Assembly: GCF_011075055.1 (NCBI RefSeq)
Contig: NC_058140.1
Span: forward strand, 11,840,668-11,904,667
Direction: 5' to 3'
Source of the DNA: Mangifera indica
Lineage: Eukaryota > Streptophyta > Magnoliopsida > Sapindales > Anacardiaceae
Length of the DNA stretch: 64,000 nt
Shown here: positions 11,664 through 24,254 of the stretch, piece by piece
Layout: each line of letters starts with the position of its first letter
Numbering within the stretch: position 1 is the stretch's first letter
Program-made: the position numbers and the translations under genes
The notes under the pieces: model-generated
What the model saw: only the letters and a program-made list of their open reading frames with translations
Told to the model about the DNA's origin: nothing
Databases searched by the model: none

Positions 11664-11672
11664 TTGATAGTC

Positions 11673-12022
11673 CGACAAAACAGAAATCAATGACACCTTT
11701 TAGTGAACTGAAAAGTAAAAGAGGGCACCTTTTAATATTCAATGTATCACTTTATAAGATTTCCTCACATGTAAATTAGATTATAATTAAAATATAAATT
11801 ATTTTAATGGTAACCTATCTCTTCCGCCATTATAAATTTCAACTTCTTAATTTATTATAATAATTAAGCTTTACCAGAAATTCTGGACATGGATTAAGAC
11901 TAAGACTTTTAATCACAATAAAAGTCACATCTAATTTTACTTAAGTGTCAAAGTGTCCTTCCAAATAGGCATTTACTTTGACAAAAATAACCCTCCAGGT
12001 TGACCAAACATAATAAAAAAAT
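11673..12022. other. Spacer, nothing recognised
   Basis: AT-rich sequence following the right target duplication of the 10617 element. No gene or repeat recognised. Confidence 0.5.
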
Positions 12023-12447
12023 AAGGCGGAAAAACTTATCCCCACCCAAGGTTTACTGCAAATTTAACTCACACTTGCTAACTTTTAAAAATCTAAATAT
12101 CTATCTGCCTGTTAAATTTTACTGTTATTGTCAAAAATAAAATCATCATTTAAAAATTTTATTTAAATTTATATTTAGAATTACTATCTAATTTTAAAAT
12201 TTTTATTTTTGGCTCTTAACCTCATAATTTTTAAGTTTAAAAACTGACTTCTCTTCTTAAGTTTAAGGTTACAAAACTCTTATATTTTTCTCATATATGT
12301 GACCCCCCAGAGTTTTAGAAAACTTTATTTTCACTCTTATTCTCCCTAAGGTTTTTAGATCTTTTTCTTCGACGACAGTTCGTTGTCTCTGGTCATCGAC
12401 TCTCTCTCTCCCGATCACTCTCCATTCTCTCTTTGGTCATCTTGAAT
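12023..12447. mobile_element. Left half of a Mutator-like MITE (right arm missing)
   Basis: Starts GGCGGAAAAACTTATCCCCACCCAAGG (12023-12049), matching the family's left terminus, and follows the usual order of arm phrases (TTAAATTTTACTGTTATTGTCAAAAATAAAA, compare 9923-9953). It then enters a core with TTCGACGACAGTTCG and CTCTCTCTCTCCCGATC. No matching right arm or terminus is found before unrelated sequence begins, so it is truncated. Confidence 0.6.
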
Positions 12448-13728
12448 CATTTACAAAGATATGATTATATTAAAATTTCAAAAGAATAATTTTTTTTTTT
12501 GGTAATGAAGAATTATATTTGAATCAAATTATTTATTCAAGAACAAACAAATTATACTAAATAAGTAAAATTTTAAATTTAATGATTGACCTTATAATTT
12601 TTATATCGAACAAGTCTCAAATCTAAACTTTTTTTAGACCCTAATTGAGAATTCTATGCTTTAACGAGTTGTACTTTCTTTAAATTTTAAGTATACTACC
12701 TTTAAATTGAAAGGCCAAAGAATGACTTCTAAGTCAAGAAAATGGACTTTGAAAAGCACTTGTTACGAAGGAAGTAATGAGAAGAATCAAAGAAAATTGG
12801 AGTGATGAGATACTGCTGTAGATTTGATTCCACGTCCAGCTCAATCATAAGAGAGTGACAATGCACAGCCCACCAACAGCACCCTAGTCCACCCCACGTG
12901 CCTTTGAAATTTGGACTATTTATTTATTTCCATAAATAATTAAATTCCAAGATTGTTTTATTATGGACCTTGCTGGCTACTTGCATGTGTGGACTTCGAT
13001 AAGTGACGCAGACTGAGAAGTTAGAATTCAACGACGAAATAAAAATCATATAAAAAATATGTATACATTATGTTGATGGCCTATTTGATATTTATTTGAT
13101 GCATGTCGCCATTGGCAACGCATGCAGGATTCATACTGCCAAGTTAACCTTCGAGGAGCCTGCCCTCATAAGTTGCTTTCTTGGTGAGTTATTTATACCA
13201 TTCCCCGTCTTGAAGCTACTACGTGGTCGACACATGGGCATTAGTATGCGGGTTAGAAGAAGGCCATGAATTTTCAGAGAATTCCAAGAGGATTAGGTTT
13301 CAAAACTTAACGATTGAGATTAAAAAATATAAAATTATTATACTTTTTAATGTAAATTTTAAGTTTTATATAATATATTTAAAATCCTGACATATTATTA
13401 ACTTCTGTAACAAAGCATCTGTATGAGTTGATTATGTATTAACTCTTTGTTAATCTGAAATGAATATTGTAATATTAATGTTACTATCTACACCACATGA
13501 TTGTAACTAATTAAGAGATATGATCGTTTTGATACAAAAGATATAATATTGAAAGAGTCACGTCTTAAAAATCCATGGTCTGGTTTTCTCAGTCCTCATT
13601 TTTGCTGGACTTGCATGGTGACATTGCACAATATAAATTCCTACGCTATAATTAACCCTTATCTCAAAAACAGTTGATAATTTATATCTATACAATTGTT
13701 CAAATCACCTAATCCGCTAATTAGGTAA
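12448..13728. other. Intergenic DNA, no gene seen
   Basis: No reading frame, splice context or repeat that I can name. Part of it (about 12820-13260) is less AT-rich than its surroundings and includes a CACGTG box at 12896-12901, but no gene model can be built from it. Confidence 0.4.
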
Positions 13729-14006
13729 GGCCAAATAACGTATTCCGACCCAAAGTTTAGTCTATTTACACATACCAACAAATTTTCTTTTAGGGTTAAA
13801 AAAAACTGTTATTTTATTAGTAAAATTAAAATAAATAAAATTATATTTTATTTTTTTCCTTAACCCAAATAGATACCCATAATCCTAATAAAAAATTTTC
13901 GAGTATGTGAAAATAGACTAAAACTTGAGTAAATATTTGAGTTTTTAAAATTTTACAGATATATTTATTTTTACACCAAATGTTGGTGGGAATAAGTCCT
14001 TTGGCC
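13729..14006. mobile_element. Short Mutator-like MITE, 278 bp, 9-bp target duplication
   Basis: The termini are GGCCAAATAACGTATTCCGA and the inverse GGGAATAAGTCCTTTGGCC. The flanking 9-mers are ATTAGGTAA (13720-13728) and ATTAGATAA (14007-14015), with one mismatch. The copy keeps both arms but has no GC-rich core, so it is an internally deleted or core-less member of the family. Confidence 0.8.
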
Positions 14007-14015
14007 ATTAGATAA

Positions 14016-14652
14016 TTGGGAAATTGTATTTAAATTCACAGTTAAGTTATTTTAACTATCAAATAATAAACAAGCAATTTATGTTTTGGCATTGAATATT
14101 AGGCTGATTTGAATTTGTGGGTTCATGCATAATCGTGAAAATGATTTGATTTTTTATTTATTCATTGCTTTTATAATATAACAGGAAGACAAATTCGAGC
14201 TCCAGCTTGCATGGTTGCTGAGAGGATGGTCAAGAAAATAATTGCATTCCTCCAAGGTCACCAGGACACGCCAATGGTCCCTAAAATTGCTGAGATAATT
14301 TTGTTTTTGTTCGTTGACTCAGTAGAACAATAATTTGGCAAATTAATTAGTAAATAAATACAATAATAATAATTTTTAATTCCAAGTCTACTTCCCACAA
14401 GAAAAAACTTCACTGGCTTGAGCGATACTGATAAGAATTGGACTTTTGGAAAGATTGCAGAATTTCATACACAAAAGTTAAAAATTTCTTGCTGGACTCT
14501 CTTAACTAATCATTTAAGTTTTATCGTCTTAAACAAGTGAATTGGTCAAATTTAAATTATAAAACAATTGATAATTAAGTAAGATTATCAAACTGATATA
14601 TGTCACCATCCAGCAAAGATGAATTTTACAATCACCCATTTTAATATTAATA

Positions 14653-14742
<90 letters not shown>

Positions 14743-16318
14743 TATGTATATTGATGATGTATTATCATGTGATTGAATAATTTTTAATTAAAATTATCTA
14801 TACTGACTATATATAACATTGCTCTTTTAATATTTTCAACGTTACGATAATAATGTTGTTAGTCAAACTCTGAAATGATAAATTATGTAGATCAATGACA
14901 TTATGGACCTTAATTATATATGTCATTTGGTTGAAATCCAACTTATTGAATAGGGTCGACCAATAACATATAAAACTTCTTTTATTTATTGGCATAATCA
15001 ATTGGCAGTACAACAAATTTTATAAGAGGTGGCAAAAATTTTTGTTTTAAAAAATAAAAAAATATTTTTAAAAATTAAATATTAATCTTTAAATTGAAAT
15101 ATATTTTAAATTAGTTTCGGATATATATAGAAACCAAAATAGAAAATATATATTTGATAAGCAATAAAATTATATGTATATATTTTTTAGTATATAATTG
15201 AATATATTAATCGAGTGATTTTATATTTAAAATGAAATCATATTTAATTATATAATAAAAAATAAAATTTCATTGCATTATTAAGTAATTTCCAATCTTT
15301 TAATATTTTTTTTATGCTCTACACTGTGTAATAGTCACTATGATGCCCACAAACAATTGCAGGTACAACGTCCACACCCATATTGCTGTCTGTCCTCAAC
15401 TTACAGCTAAAGCTGAAATCTCACTGCTCACAGTTCTTCTTTTTAACCTTCAAACTCAACATGATTGCTCCTTCCAACTTCCTTCCAAATTAGCTGCGCA
15501 CATTGCAGCATCAGCAGTGAGCCAGTTCATGCTGTTCTTTTATTCTATAAGGGAGTTTCCAGTGACAACAACCAAAAAAAAATGTTGGGTATTTCTTATT
15601 TTAATCCGTTTGGGGGACCGAAAGATACACATGTGGTGCAGAATTAGACGTAAAAACATGGCAGGGTGGTGAGTCTGCTGTCCCCAACTGGAAATGCTGA
15701 GCGCCATTAATTCTTACAATCGGTGTCAAGTGGCAAAGCTAGGCTGGCTTGGATGCCGTATTTTTAAATCAGCCTTATCTATCAGTGGACTCTTGAGAGT
15801 TACAAATTTTGACTTTAGTTTCTTCTCAGTTGAAGGAGTTTGCACTTGGGATAAGAATCATTGAATTTATATTATTGTCTAGGTATAGTTGCCATTTACT
15901 TGGATAATGACAGATTCTTTGGAGAAGACTTGAGAGAGTGCTTTCAGTTTTTTCACTTGAACAATCCCGTACGTAATTAATGACCCTTAAAAAAAAATCA
16001 TATGGTGGTAGGTGATTTCAGAGAAAAATGGTGTTAAGAGCTTCAAATTTCTTCATTTAGACTTACTTGTGTATGTAATATTGACTATGAAATGAAAATC
16101 TCCTTAAGATGGAGACGGTAAAGAGTATAAAACCATTTTTTCTTTAAACAGTATTATATGTATAATTTTATATATAAATAATAACATATTATCATATAAT
16201 TGAATAATTTTAAATTAAATATAAAATAATATTCGATCAAATAATAATATATTCATATATAAAATTATGCATGCAATTTTATTTTTATTTTTTTAAGAAT
16301 GAATGTTTAATAGAAATT
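14016..16318. other. Intergenic DNA, no supported gene
   Basis: AT-rich sequence. A 110-codon frame at 15340-15672 lacks recognisable domains, is low in coding character and overlaps another frame, so it is not called. The one clear feature, a long AT microsatellite, is listed separately. Confidence 0.45.
14659..14737. repeat. (AT)n microsatellite, about 79 bp
   Basis: An uninterrupted TA/AT dinucleotide tract, the longest simple repeat in the window. It sits in AT-rich intergenic sequence with no gene nearby. The true length may differ in the genome. Confidence 0.95.
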
Positions 16319-16527
16319 GTGGATCGTGGGTTTCCTGAGTGCCCAAAATACTGCCAAACCAAATGATATAAAGTGGTTTTGAGGTTGAATGTTGAGACCC
16401 CAAATGGGTTCCTATGTGGATCATTGTGGATCATGCATTTCCTGAGTCCACAAAACAAACACTGCCAAGCCAAATGGTATAAAGTGGTTTTGGGGTTGAA
16501 TTTTGAGACTCCAAATGGGTTCATTTG
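16319..16527. repeat. Tandem duplication of ~107-111 bp
   Basis: GTGGATCGTGGGTTTCCTGA.. (from 16319) and GTGGATCATGCATTTCCTGA.. (from 16426) are two adjacent copies that share CCAAATGATATAAAGTGGTT and CCCAAATGGGTTC. They differ at scattered bases and by a few short indels. Reading frames on both strands (16285-16573) are by-products and show the same repeat at protein level. No function recognised. Confidence 0.85.
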
Positions 16528-17093
16528 CGGCCATCTTTTTAGGAATTGTCGCTCTCGCTTTACACTAACATAGATGCGTGTGGCTCTTTTATAAAGAAAC
16601 CTGCAAATGAAAAGGAATTAGAGCTACTTGCAGCCCAATTCTGGTGCAAAAGAAACACAAATGCCTCTTTTTACTTCTCTTTTCGTTCTTAATGCCATTA
16701 TTTTGCAACCCTTTTTTCCTCCACCTTTGCTTGTAATGCTTGTCATTCTCAAAATCTAAATTATTTTCATTAACGACAACAATTTCATCATCTCCTGACC
16801 TCATGGAAGTTACTATTTTTTGCTTTTCCAAGTGGGTTCTTTCTTCATTCCAAAATAATTTCTGCGTTTATATATAAAATAAAAAAATAGATAAATCAAA
16901 AATTTTAAAAAGATTCCTAAATTATTGCAATCAAGTTAATCAATAGCTTTATACGGTAGGTGTGGGATTGGATAAAAACATTATACACTTACTGAATTTT
17001 GTTCCAAGCTCCAAATCCAATCCAAAATAGTTGGACATGACAAAAGCGTGCATATGTAGTAACCAATTTTATTATGTGTATTTATTTCAAAGA

Positions 17094-17620
17094 AACGGAC
17101 AATTTTTCACTCACGTTTTAAATTAATCTTAAAAGTATATTCATGTTTGATAAAAAAATTAAATATTCATTTAAAGTTTAATTTGTTAAGACACACTCAT
17201 ATATTTTTTATTAGGGTTAAGGGACAAATTTATTATTTTATTAATCATATTAAAATAATTAAAATTTTATCTCAATTTCTCTCTTTAATTTGAAAAACTA
17301 ACATTTTTTACTCTGAATTAAGTTTTTAAAAATTCACTTTTTATCTCTGAAATCTAGTCACTTTCTCCAACAACGATTAACCGACGGTAAAAAAGTTTTC
17401 GTCCAAATATCTACCTTTAGACAATGATCGTTGTCTAAAGAGGACGACCATCGTCCAGATTTAGAAGACAAGCATATCATATATTCTGGATGACATTTCG
17501 TCATCCAGTGAAGGTCGACGAGCGTCGTTCAAATCTAGATGACACTTATTTCTCTCTCTAACCATGTCATTGCTGGTGGTCGGAGGGAGAGTGAAAAAAA
17601 AAATTAGAGATTTAGATAAT
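17094..17620. mobile_element. Diverged remnant of the Mutator-like MITE family
   Basis: Starts with GGACAATTTTTCACTCACG and has arm phrases like those of the better copies (AAAAACTAACATTTTTTACTC). The core then has TCTGGATGACATTTCGTCATC (17488-17508), a relative of the 25-bp repeat in the 10617 element, and GGTGGTCGGAGGGAGAG. No intact right arm or target duplication could be seen. Confidence 0.5.
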
Positions 17621-19373
17621 AATCAATTATATAATAATACATATCAAATATATATTTATTTATATACTTAAAATATAAACACTCCTATAATATCAATAGA
17701 GATCTTACTTTCAATAAAGTGATAAGTGTTACCCAACAACACATTGAACAATCAAGCCCATATGGATTTGGCTTTATCTTATGTTCTTTTTCATTATTGA
17801 CAAAAAAGAATAATCGAATTGAATAAATTCTTAGTCATGGATGGTAACTGCCAAAAATAGATTTTATTTGAGGAGAGTAATATTTGTGACGTGATTTACA
17901 TTTAAATCATATGGCCATTTTCTAAGCATCAAGTGTGAATTTGGGCTCAAGCTACACAAGCTAGGCTCAGTATGTGTATGGGCTTATTGAATCTCACTTT
18001 ATAGCATTTTAAATATATATACATTCTTATATATATTATTATATATTATTTTATTTTTAATTTAAAATTATTTAATCATATAATAATATATATAAATATA
18101 TAAATATTTATATATTTAAAATGAGTACACATAATTTTATTAATTGAGGAATTCAGAAGAAAACTACTAAATGTACTCGAAAATTGTTCTAAACATACCC
18201 ATAATCACAAAGAAAAGAATGATTCATAAGATCAAAATTATTTTACATGAAGTTTAATTCAAATCATGTTCGAGTTAGCTCATTTGTAAATCGGATTGTG
18301 TTTACGATATTCATTCAAAACCTGAACACAATTTGAATGTTTTATAAAAATAAAAATAAAATTTTGGTAAATTGATATATCATTATCAATTTGCTAGTGT
18401 GTTTTCGGTGTTATCAATTATATTTTATGCCATTTAATATTTAAGAGTAAAAGTAGTATTTTATATATAAATAATACATATAATAATATATCACTATATG
18501 ATTGAATAGTTTTATATTAAAAATAAAATAATATCAAGTTATATGATGATATATCATTGTTTATGCGTATAATTTTATTGTAAGAATAATATTATATGTA
18601 TAAATATTTTATTATAACAGTAATATTATATGTATAAATATTTCTTACTAATATATCAATCCAAATTTATGTACAAATGTTTCTTATGAATATATCATTA
18701 CAAATTAATATAACAATATGTTATAAAATAAAATAAAAACAACTATATTATACAGACACACATTATTATGTCAAGTTTGTATAAATTTTCATGCATATGT
18801 GTTAATTAATTAAGTTTAAATTCTTTTATTGAAGATTTTTATTAGCATCGAAGCAAAATAAAAAAGTTGTGAAATTGCAATAGGGCAATTTTATTTTTAC
18901 AAAAAAAATTTATTTTGTGTTAAGACAAGTTAAAAGAGTTGTTTTTTAATAGGACACCATCCAGGTTATTTGGGATTGTATTATATTAATTAGATCGTAT
19001 AAACAGGTTATTTTGAATAGATGTCTTTAATATAATTATCATTCGGATTAAATTTAAAGTTAAGCATCTTTTTAATTTTATAAAGGTTAATCATAATTTT
19101 AAATTAAAAATAAAATAATATTTAATTATATAATTATATATTATTTATATATTTAAATTACGTGTAAAACAATTGTCCGAGAGGGTGAAAATTTTCAAAG
19201 CATCGGGGCTATCTTAATTAAGACAGGCCTCTGGGGGCGGAAAATTGGCCCCCAAACCAAATCAGGAGCACAAGTCTGTTTGAAGACAAATGTATGAGTG
19301 CCCTCGTGCTGGAATTACTGCAGAGTTGCGGCTTTCTAACTGTACAGGGTCTCGTGAAGTAAGAAAGGGAAGA
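17621..19373. other. Intergenic DNA and promoter region of the PfkB kinase gene
   Basis: Mostly AT-rich with no gene. The last ~220 bp before the kinase start codon are less AT-rich (for example GGCCTCTGGGGGCGGAAAATTGG split around 19224-19250) and are the likely promoter and 5' leader. A specific transcription start or TATA box cannot be fixed by eye. Confidence 0.4.
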
Positions 19374-22300
19374 ATGGAGAGTAGCGTGAGGCGACGAATG
19401 GAGGCTTTGTCTCGCCATCTTTTGCAGCCACACGAAGCAAATACTGGCCTTTATCAAGTAAACTTACCACATTTTGATTCTTTATGTTCTCAATTTTGTT
19501 TGATTCATTGATAGTCATTAGTTTTTATTTGATTGTGTAAAAGGTTTTGTTAAAGGGAGTGCAGTCAGAAAAGCAAGCGGAGCCGGTGATCATAGGAGGC
19601 ATGGTGTTGGACATTCATGCTACTCCTTCTATCCCTGCTAACCCAAGAACCACTACTCCTGGCAAGGTACTTTTGATCATATAAACATTGATCAGTGTGT
19701 TAAAAATTTCTTCTTTTGTTTAATTTTTTATGTGATAGTTGTTTTTTTTCTCCCTTATATTGCATTGGTACTGGGTTCTTATGTTGCCACTGTGATACTA
19801 TCCCTTTAAAGGTAAACAACCAGCGATACTGATTGTAAGTTTGAAGTTACTGAATTCCATAGAACCCAGTTCAAAATTGTGAATTTTGGTTTTGATTTTG
19901 TGGATAAAATTGACGATCAGCAAACGCTTTTTTTTTTTTTTTTTAAATGGTAGCTGTAACAGAATAAGCCTTTCAGTATATCAAATTTTTTGTATACAGG
20001 TGTATTATAGAGAAGGGGGTGTAGCAAGGAACATTGCAGAGTGTATGTCAAAGCTTGGGGCTAAGCCTTTCATGATCAGTGCTGTGGGACTTGACATGGC
20101 AGGTGATTTTCTTTCACTTTATGCCATATTATGAGAACTTTTTAATTCTTTTAATTTTGTATTACCTTTGTTTGTATTGCTGTTTTTGGTTATAAGAAAT
20201 CACCATATACCATGTCTGGTTAAAAATTCATAATTAGTTTAACATGTAAAGACTGTGGTAGGCAATCCAGAAATTAGGACATTTTTATGACAGTTCTTTT
20301 AGGAAGAGTATTGTATTTATGACCACTGTGAATCATTGCTTTTCATTACTAAACTAATTTAATATTTATAGGTGAATACATAATTCAAATATTTGTTTAG
20401 TTTTATGTTCTGAGGAAATTTTCTATTGACTATCTAAAAGAGGAGATAAGATTTACATTATAGATTATTTTATATAATTTATGTTCTTCACGGGCCTGTG
20501 AATGGGGGTGTTTTTATTTAAAGTATTATTATCATAAAACCTTGATCTAGTGATGATTATTTTTTATTAGTAGCAATAAGGTTTTGTATAACTGAATATT
20601 CTATTTCTTCTTTTTCATCCTTTATTTTTTCCTTGTTACTAGGAAATTTGCTGTTGGAACCCTGGAAATCTGCTGGGCTATCTATGGAAGGTTGATATTT
20701 TCATGTTTATGACCTTTTTGCTTTACCTGTGGTGAACTATCATGCCATCAAATTTCATCAATGCCATTTTTTATTTTATGTTTCCAAATCTGTGTGGATC
20801 ATGTATGTTCTATCTCCATGTTTGATTACCAATAGCACCATAGAAGACTTTCAAATGTGTTGAAAGTTGGGTTGAATGCCTACTACAACAAACTAGTCTT
20901 TATTCTCATTAGAGGTCCACCAGGTTGATTAGACGTTTTCTACTTCTAGATAACTTATTAAAATGTTAGTTTTGAACTTGATTTAATGTTGAGACATTTC
21001 TGATACAGGATTTACTATGGCATATCTTGTAGAGTGCTGGCTCTTGGGAAATGTCAAAGACAACAGAAATCACAATAACATCAAAACTTTTTTGGAATTA
21101 AAAAAATTTTTTTTTTCGAAAGAAAATAATTCATAGTAGTATCGCGAATGGAGTTGTGTGTGTTACTCTGAAGTGTTATCTGATAGATCAGGAATAATTT
21201 TTATCTTTAAGAATCCTGTTTAAAATATTTTTTTGTACTCTAGTTGATACTGAGTAGTGAACTTTTAATGTTTTTCCATAAAGCCACTTCCTAGGCCTCT
21301 TGTAACAATGTTAGTTTTATTTTCTCTCTATTTCTTCTATTCAAGCAAATGGCCCTTCAAACAAAAGGTCTAGTAACTAGTATCATCCACCTTTTATTTT
21401 GTTCTTCTTGAAGATGAGACAATAAATCTGACTACATTTTTTCATTGGTTTGTTTCTGGAGTAGGCATTCGGAGGCAACAAGATATCAATACTGCTGTTG
21501 TTTCCAATATATTCGATGCCAAAGGAGAAGTGGTAGCTGGTGTTGCAAGTGTTGAGGCTATTGTAAGTTTCCCTTTATAATTTCATGTTCCAAGTGTGAA
21601 TAGTTTTTGCTGCCAACTTTAATATTTTTATTATTTCATGTTCCTAATTAGAACAGAATTTGTTGCCAACTTACTTGTATATTTCCGTGACAGCTTTTGT
21701 TGTCAATATGATGACTTAAATGCAGGAAAAATTTCTCACACCTGAGTGGATTCAGCTATTCAAGGGCAATATATCTTCTGCTCCTGTATTGATGGTTGAT
21801 GCAAATCTAAGTCCTCCTGCTTTAGAAGCTTCTTGTAAAAGTAATTTAAGATATCACTTTAGATTCCTAATCTACCATGACTCTCCTTTCTCTCTACTGT
21901 AGCTCACTGGCTTATTTTCTATGCTATCAGTAATATATTTTGCTTTGTTCATTTGTACTTTGTTCTATTTATTATTTACTTCCAAGTTTTGTGTTCTTTA
22001 TCGCAGTGGCGGCAGAGTCTAACGTTCCTGTATGGTTTGAGACTGTATCAGTCACAAAATCCAGAAGAATTGCCTCAGTTGCCAAGTATGTAAGTGTTAT
22101 GATTTTTGGGTTTTATGTAAATTCTCGGGGAGTAAATTGCATCACTTATTACATTATCTCACCTTTTATGGGGTGTTTATGAATCATTTGGGAGACAAAG
22201 TCGGAAAACTTGCTTTATAAATTGAATAGAATTCACTTTTTAGAATCACTACAATCATATTATAAATTAGAAGCAGTGCTGATATATTTCATTCTCTAAA

Positions 22301-23826
22301 TTTTGTTTCAGTGTACAATGCTTCACATTCTTTTAGATGCTCAGGAAAGGTTGATAACTCTTTACAGAATGCTCATGCATAGATCTTTTAGTCTTATTCA
22401 ATGGTTGTTGAATTTGCACTGCCTATTCTAATGAGAGTATATTCAAGATTAGCTTGAAAAAAACTGTTATAGCGTGGACTTTGTTCTAAGATTAAAAAAT
22501 TTCAAAATTGTTGACATTGATATATTTCAAACACTGTACCTTTTACTATCATATTCATATGATTTAATCAAAATTAAGTTCTCTCTGCCTTGTCTTGATT
22601 GAAAATTTGACCACTTGTACCAGAAAGAGTTTGGATTAGCAACTGTTACTTAAATGTCTGAATTTTGTAGCTATTTGCTCTTTCTAAGGTAGTCTGATAA
22701 TAAATTGCACTGGGTCATATACTATGGCTCATTCTCTTCTATTTATTAAAGTTCTTATTATCTGCAACTGATGAGGAGCTATTGTACAGATAAGTGCTGC
22801 TTTTCCCAATGAAGATGAACTAGTTGCCATGGCAAATGCTTTGTCTGGTCAAGACATTTTTCATCCAATCAGTAGGGATAATAAGTATTCAACAGAATCT
22901 TTGTTCCAAACACTTAAACCGGCCATCTGGGTTTTGCTAGAGAAAGGTATACAAGCTGTTGTTGTGACGCTTGGTCCAGATGGAGTGTTTTTATGCTCTA
23001 AAGGAGGACTGAACTCTATGAAGATTGGTCTGGAGAAAACGACTCAATATGGATTCAGTAGAAAGTTATACAAAACTGTAAATTCATGCTGTCCTTCAAG
23101 TTGGTATTCTGAAGCTATGCACCTTACAGGAGGCTCTCAGTTTTTCACTATGCATATTCCTGCACTTCCTGCATCAGTTGTGAGGCTTACTGGAGCTGGT
23201 GATTGCTTGGTTGGTGGGACACTTGCTTCTAAATGTGCAGGTTTAGATGTTATTCAGAGTCTTGCGGTAGGAATTGCAGCAGCCAAAGCCACTGTTGAGG
23301 CAGAGACCAATGTGCCTTCTGAATTTAGTTTGACAGCAATTGCAGGTATGCTTTGAGTTTATTGGCAGTTTGCATAAATGTATAACAGCTCCATGAGCAA
23401 AAATTTTGCTGAAAGAGAATCAGAGTAGATGGTAGTTAATTATGGCATTTGGTGGGCACAAACTTTTTGGATAGCATTGAGACCTTGTTTTTCCCCATAG
23501 GATTACCGTAAGTTTAAGTCAGCAGCCCTTGAAACAAATAAGTGTATACCAACTTAGTGACTCTTTTGTAGTGGGGGCACCATTTGGTGTATAATTTGGG
23601 GTAGAACAAAACTGAATGATCAAAATGCAAGGGAAAGTGGCACAGAACATTTCAGATGCTATGCATCGTGCTTGATAATAATTTCATTCACTTGAGCTTT
23701 CAATCCTATTCTCTGCAATTCGACATTGCTGACATGATATTACTAGCTGAATAACAACATATTTTTGTGAAATTCTTTTGCGCAGATGATGCAAGGATGG
23801 TGTATGCTCATGCCAAAGTTCTGTAA
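19374..23826 (+). CDS. PfkB-family kinase, probable peroxisomal pseudouridine kinase
   Basis: Exons: 19374-19457, 19544-19666, 20000-20102, 20643-20690, 21465-21562, 21726-21840, 22007-22089, 22790-23345, 23786-23826. All borders are GT-AG and they join to 1251 nt, 416 residues. Seen: GGVARNIAE early in the protein, an NxxE motif (Asn225-Glu228) and the PfkB signature LTGAGDCLVGG with catalytic Asp356. Known: PfkB kinases phosphorylate sugars and nucleosides. The closest plant relative I recall, Arabidopsis At1g49350, is pseudouridine kinase, which makes pseudouridine 5'-phosphate for degradation by a peroxisomal glycosidase. Residues 8-16 (RMEALSRHL) fit the PTS2 peroxisomal signal R-x6-HL, which supports that location. 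The gene looks intact. Substrate is inferred from similarity, so another nucleoside or sugar remains possible. Confidence 0.9.
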
Positions 23827-24254
23827 CGTCAATCAATGCTGTAACCATAAGAACGGATGACTTGTTCCAATTATTAGAAATGACACGAAAATGGAAACCT
23901 TCCAAGATGCTCTCATCTTTGTTTTCTGGTCATCATTTTTTCAATTTTGAGTTGTAGAACATGCATGACTGGTTTATTATCTGCTTCCTCCACACGAATT
24001 GATCCACCTCTGTTTGCCGCTCTCCCTTCATCTTTTGTCAAACTGATTTGTCTCTTCAGAGTTCCACTCTTATTCATGACCATGACTTAATGTTTGCCTT
24101 AAAAATGGGCTCCACCCACATGAAGAAGCCTAATAGATTAATTGGTAGAGTCATTTTGGTTATTATATTTTGTATCATATTATCAATTATATGTTGGTAA
24201 TATGAATGAATTTTTACTACAAAATTATGTATATAAAACTTATAATATATTTGA

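Noticed and set aside
15340..15672. 110-codon frame
   Set aside because: Longest frame in the left intergenic part that is not repeat-derived, but the protein has no domain-like pattern and overlaps another frame of similar length. Length alone is not enough.
16285..16573. Frames with an internal repeated peptide
   Set aside because: The repeat in the peptide comes from the 107-111-bp tandem DNA duplication and appears on both strands, so it is not evidence of a repeat protein.
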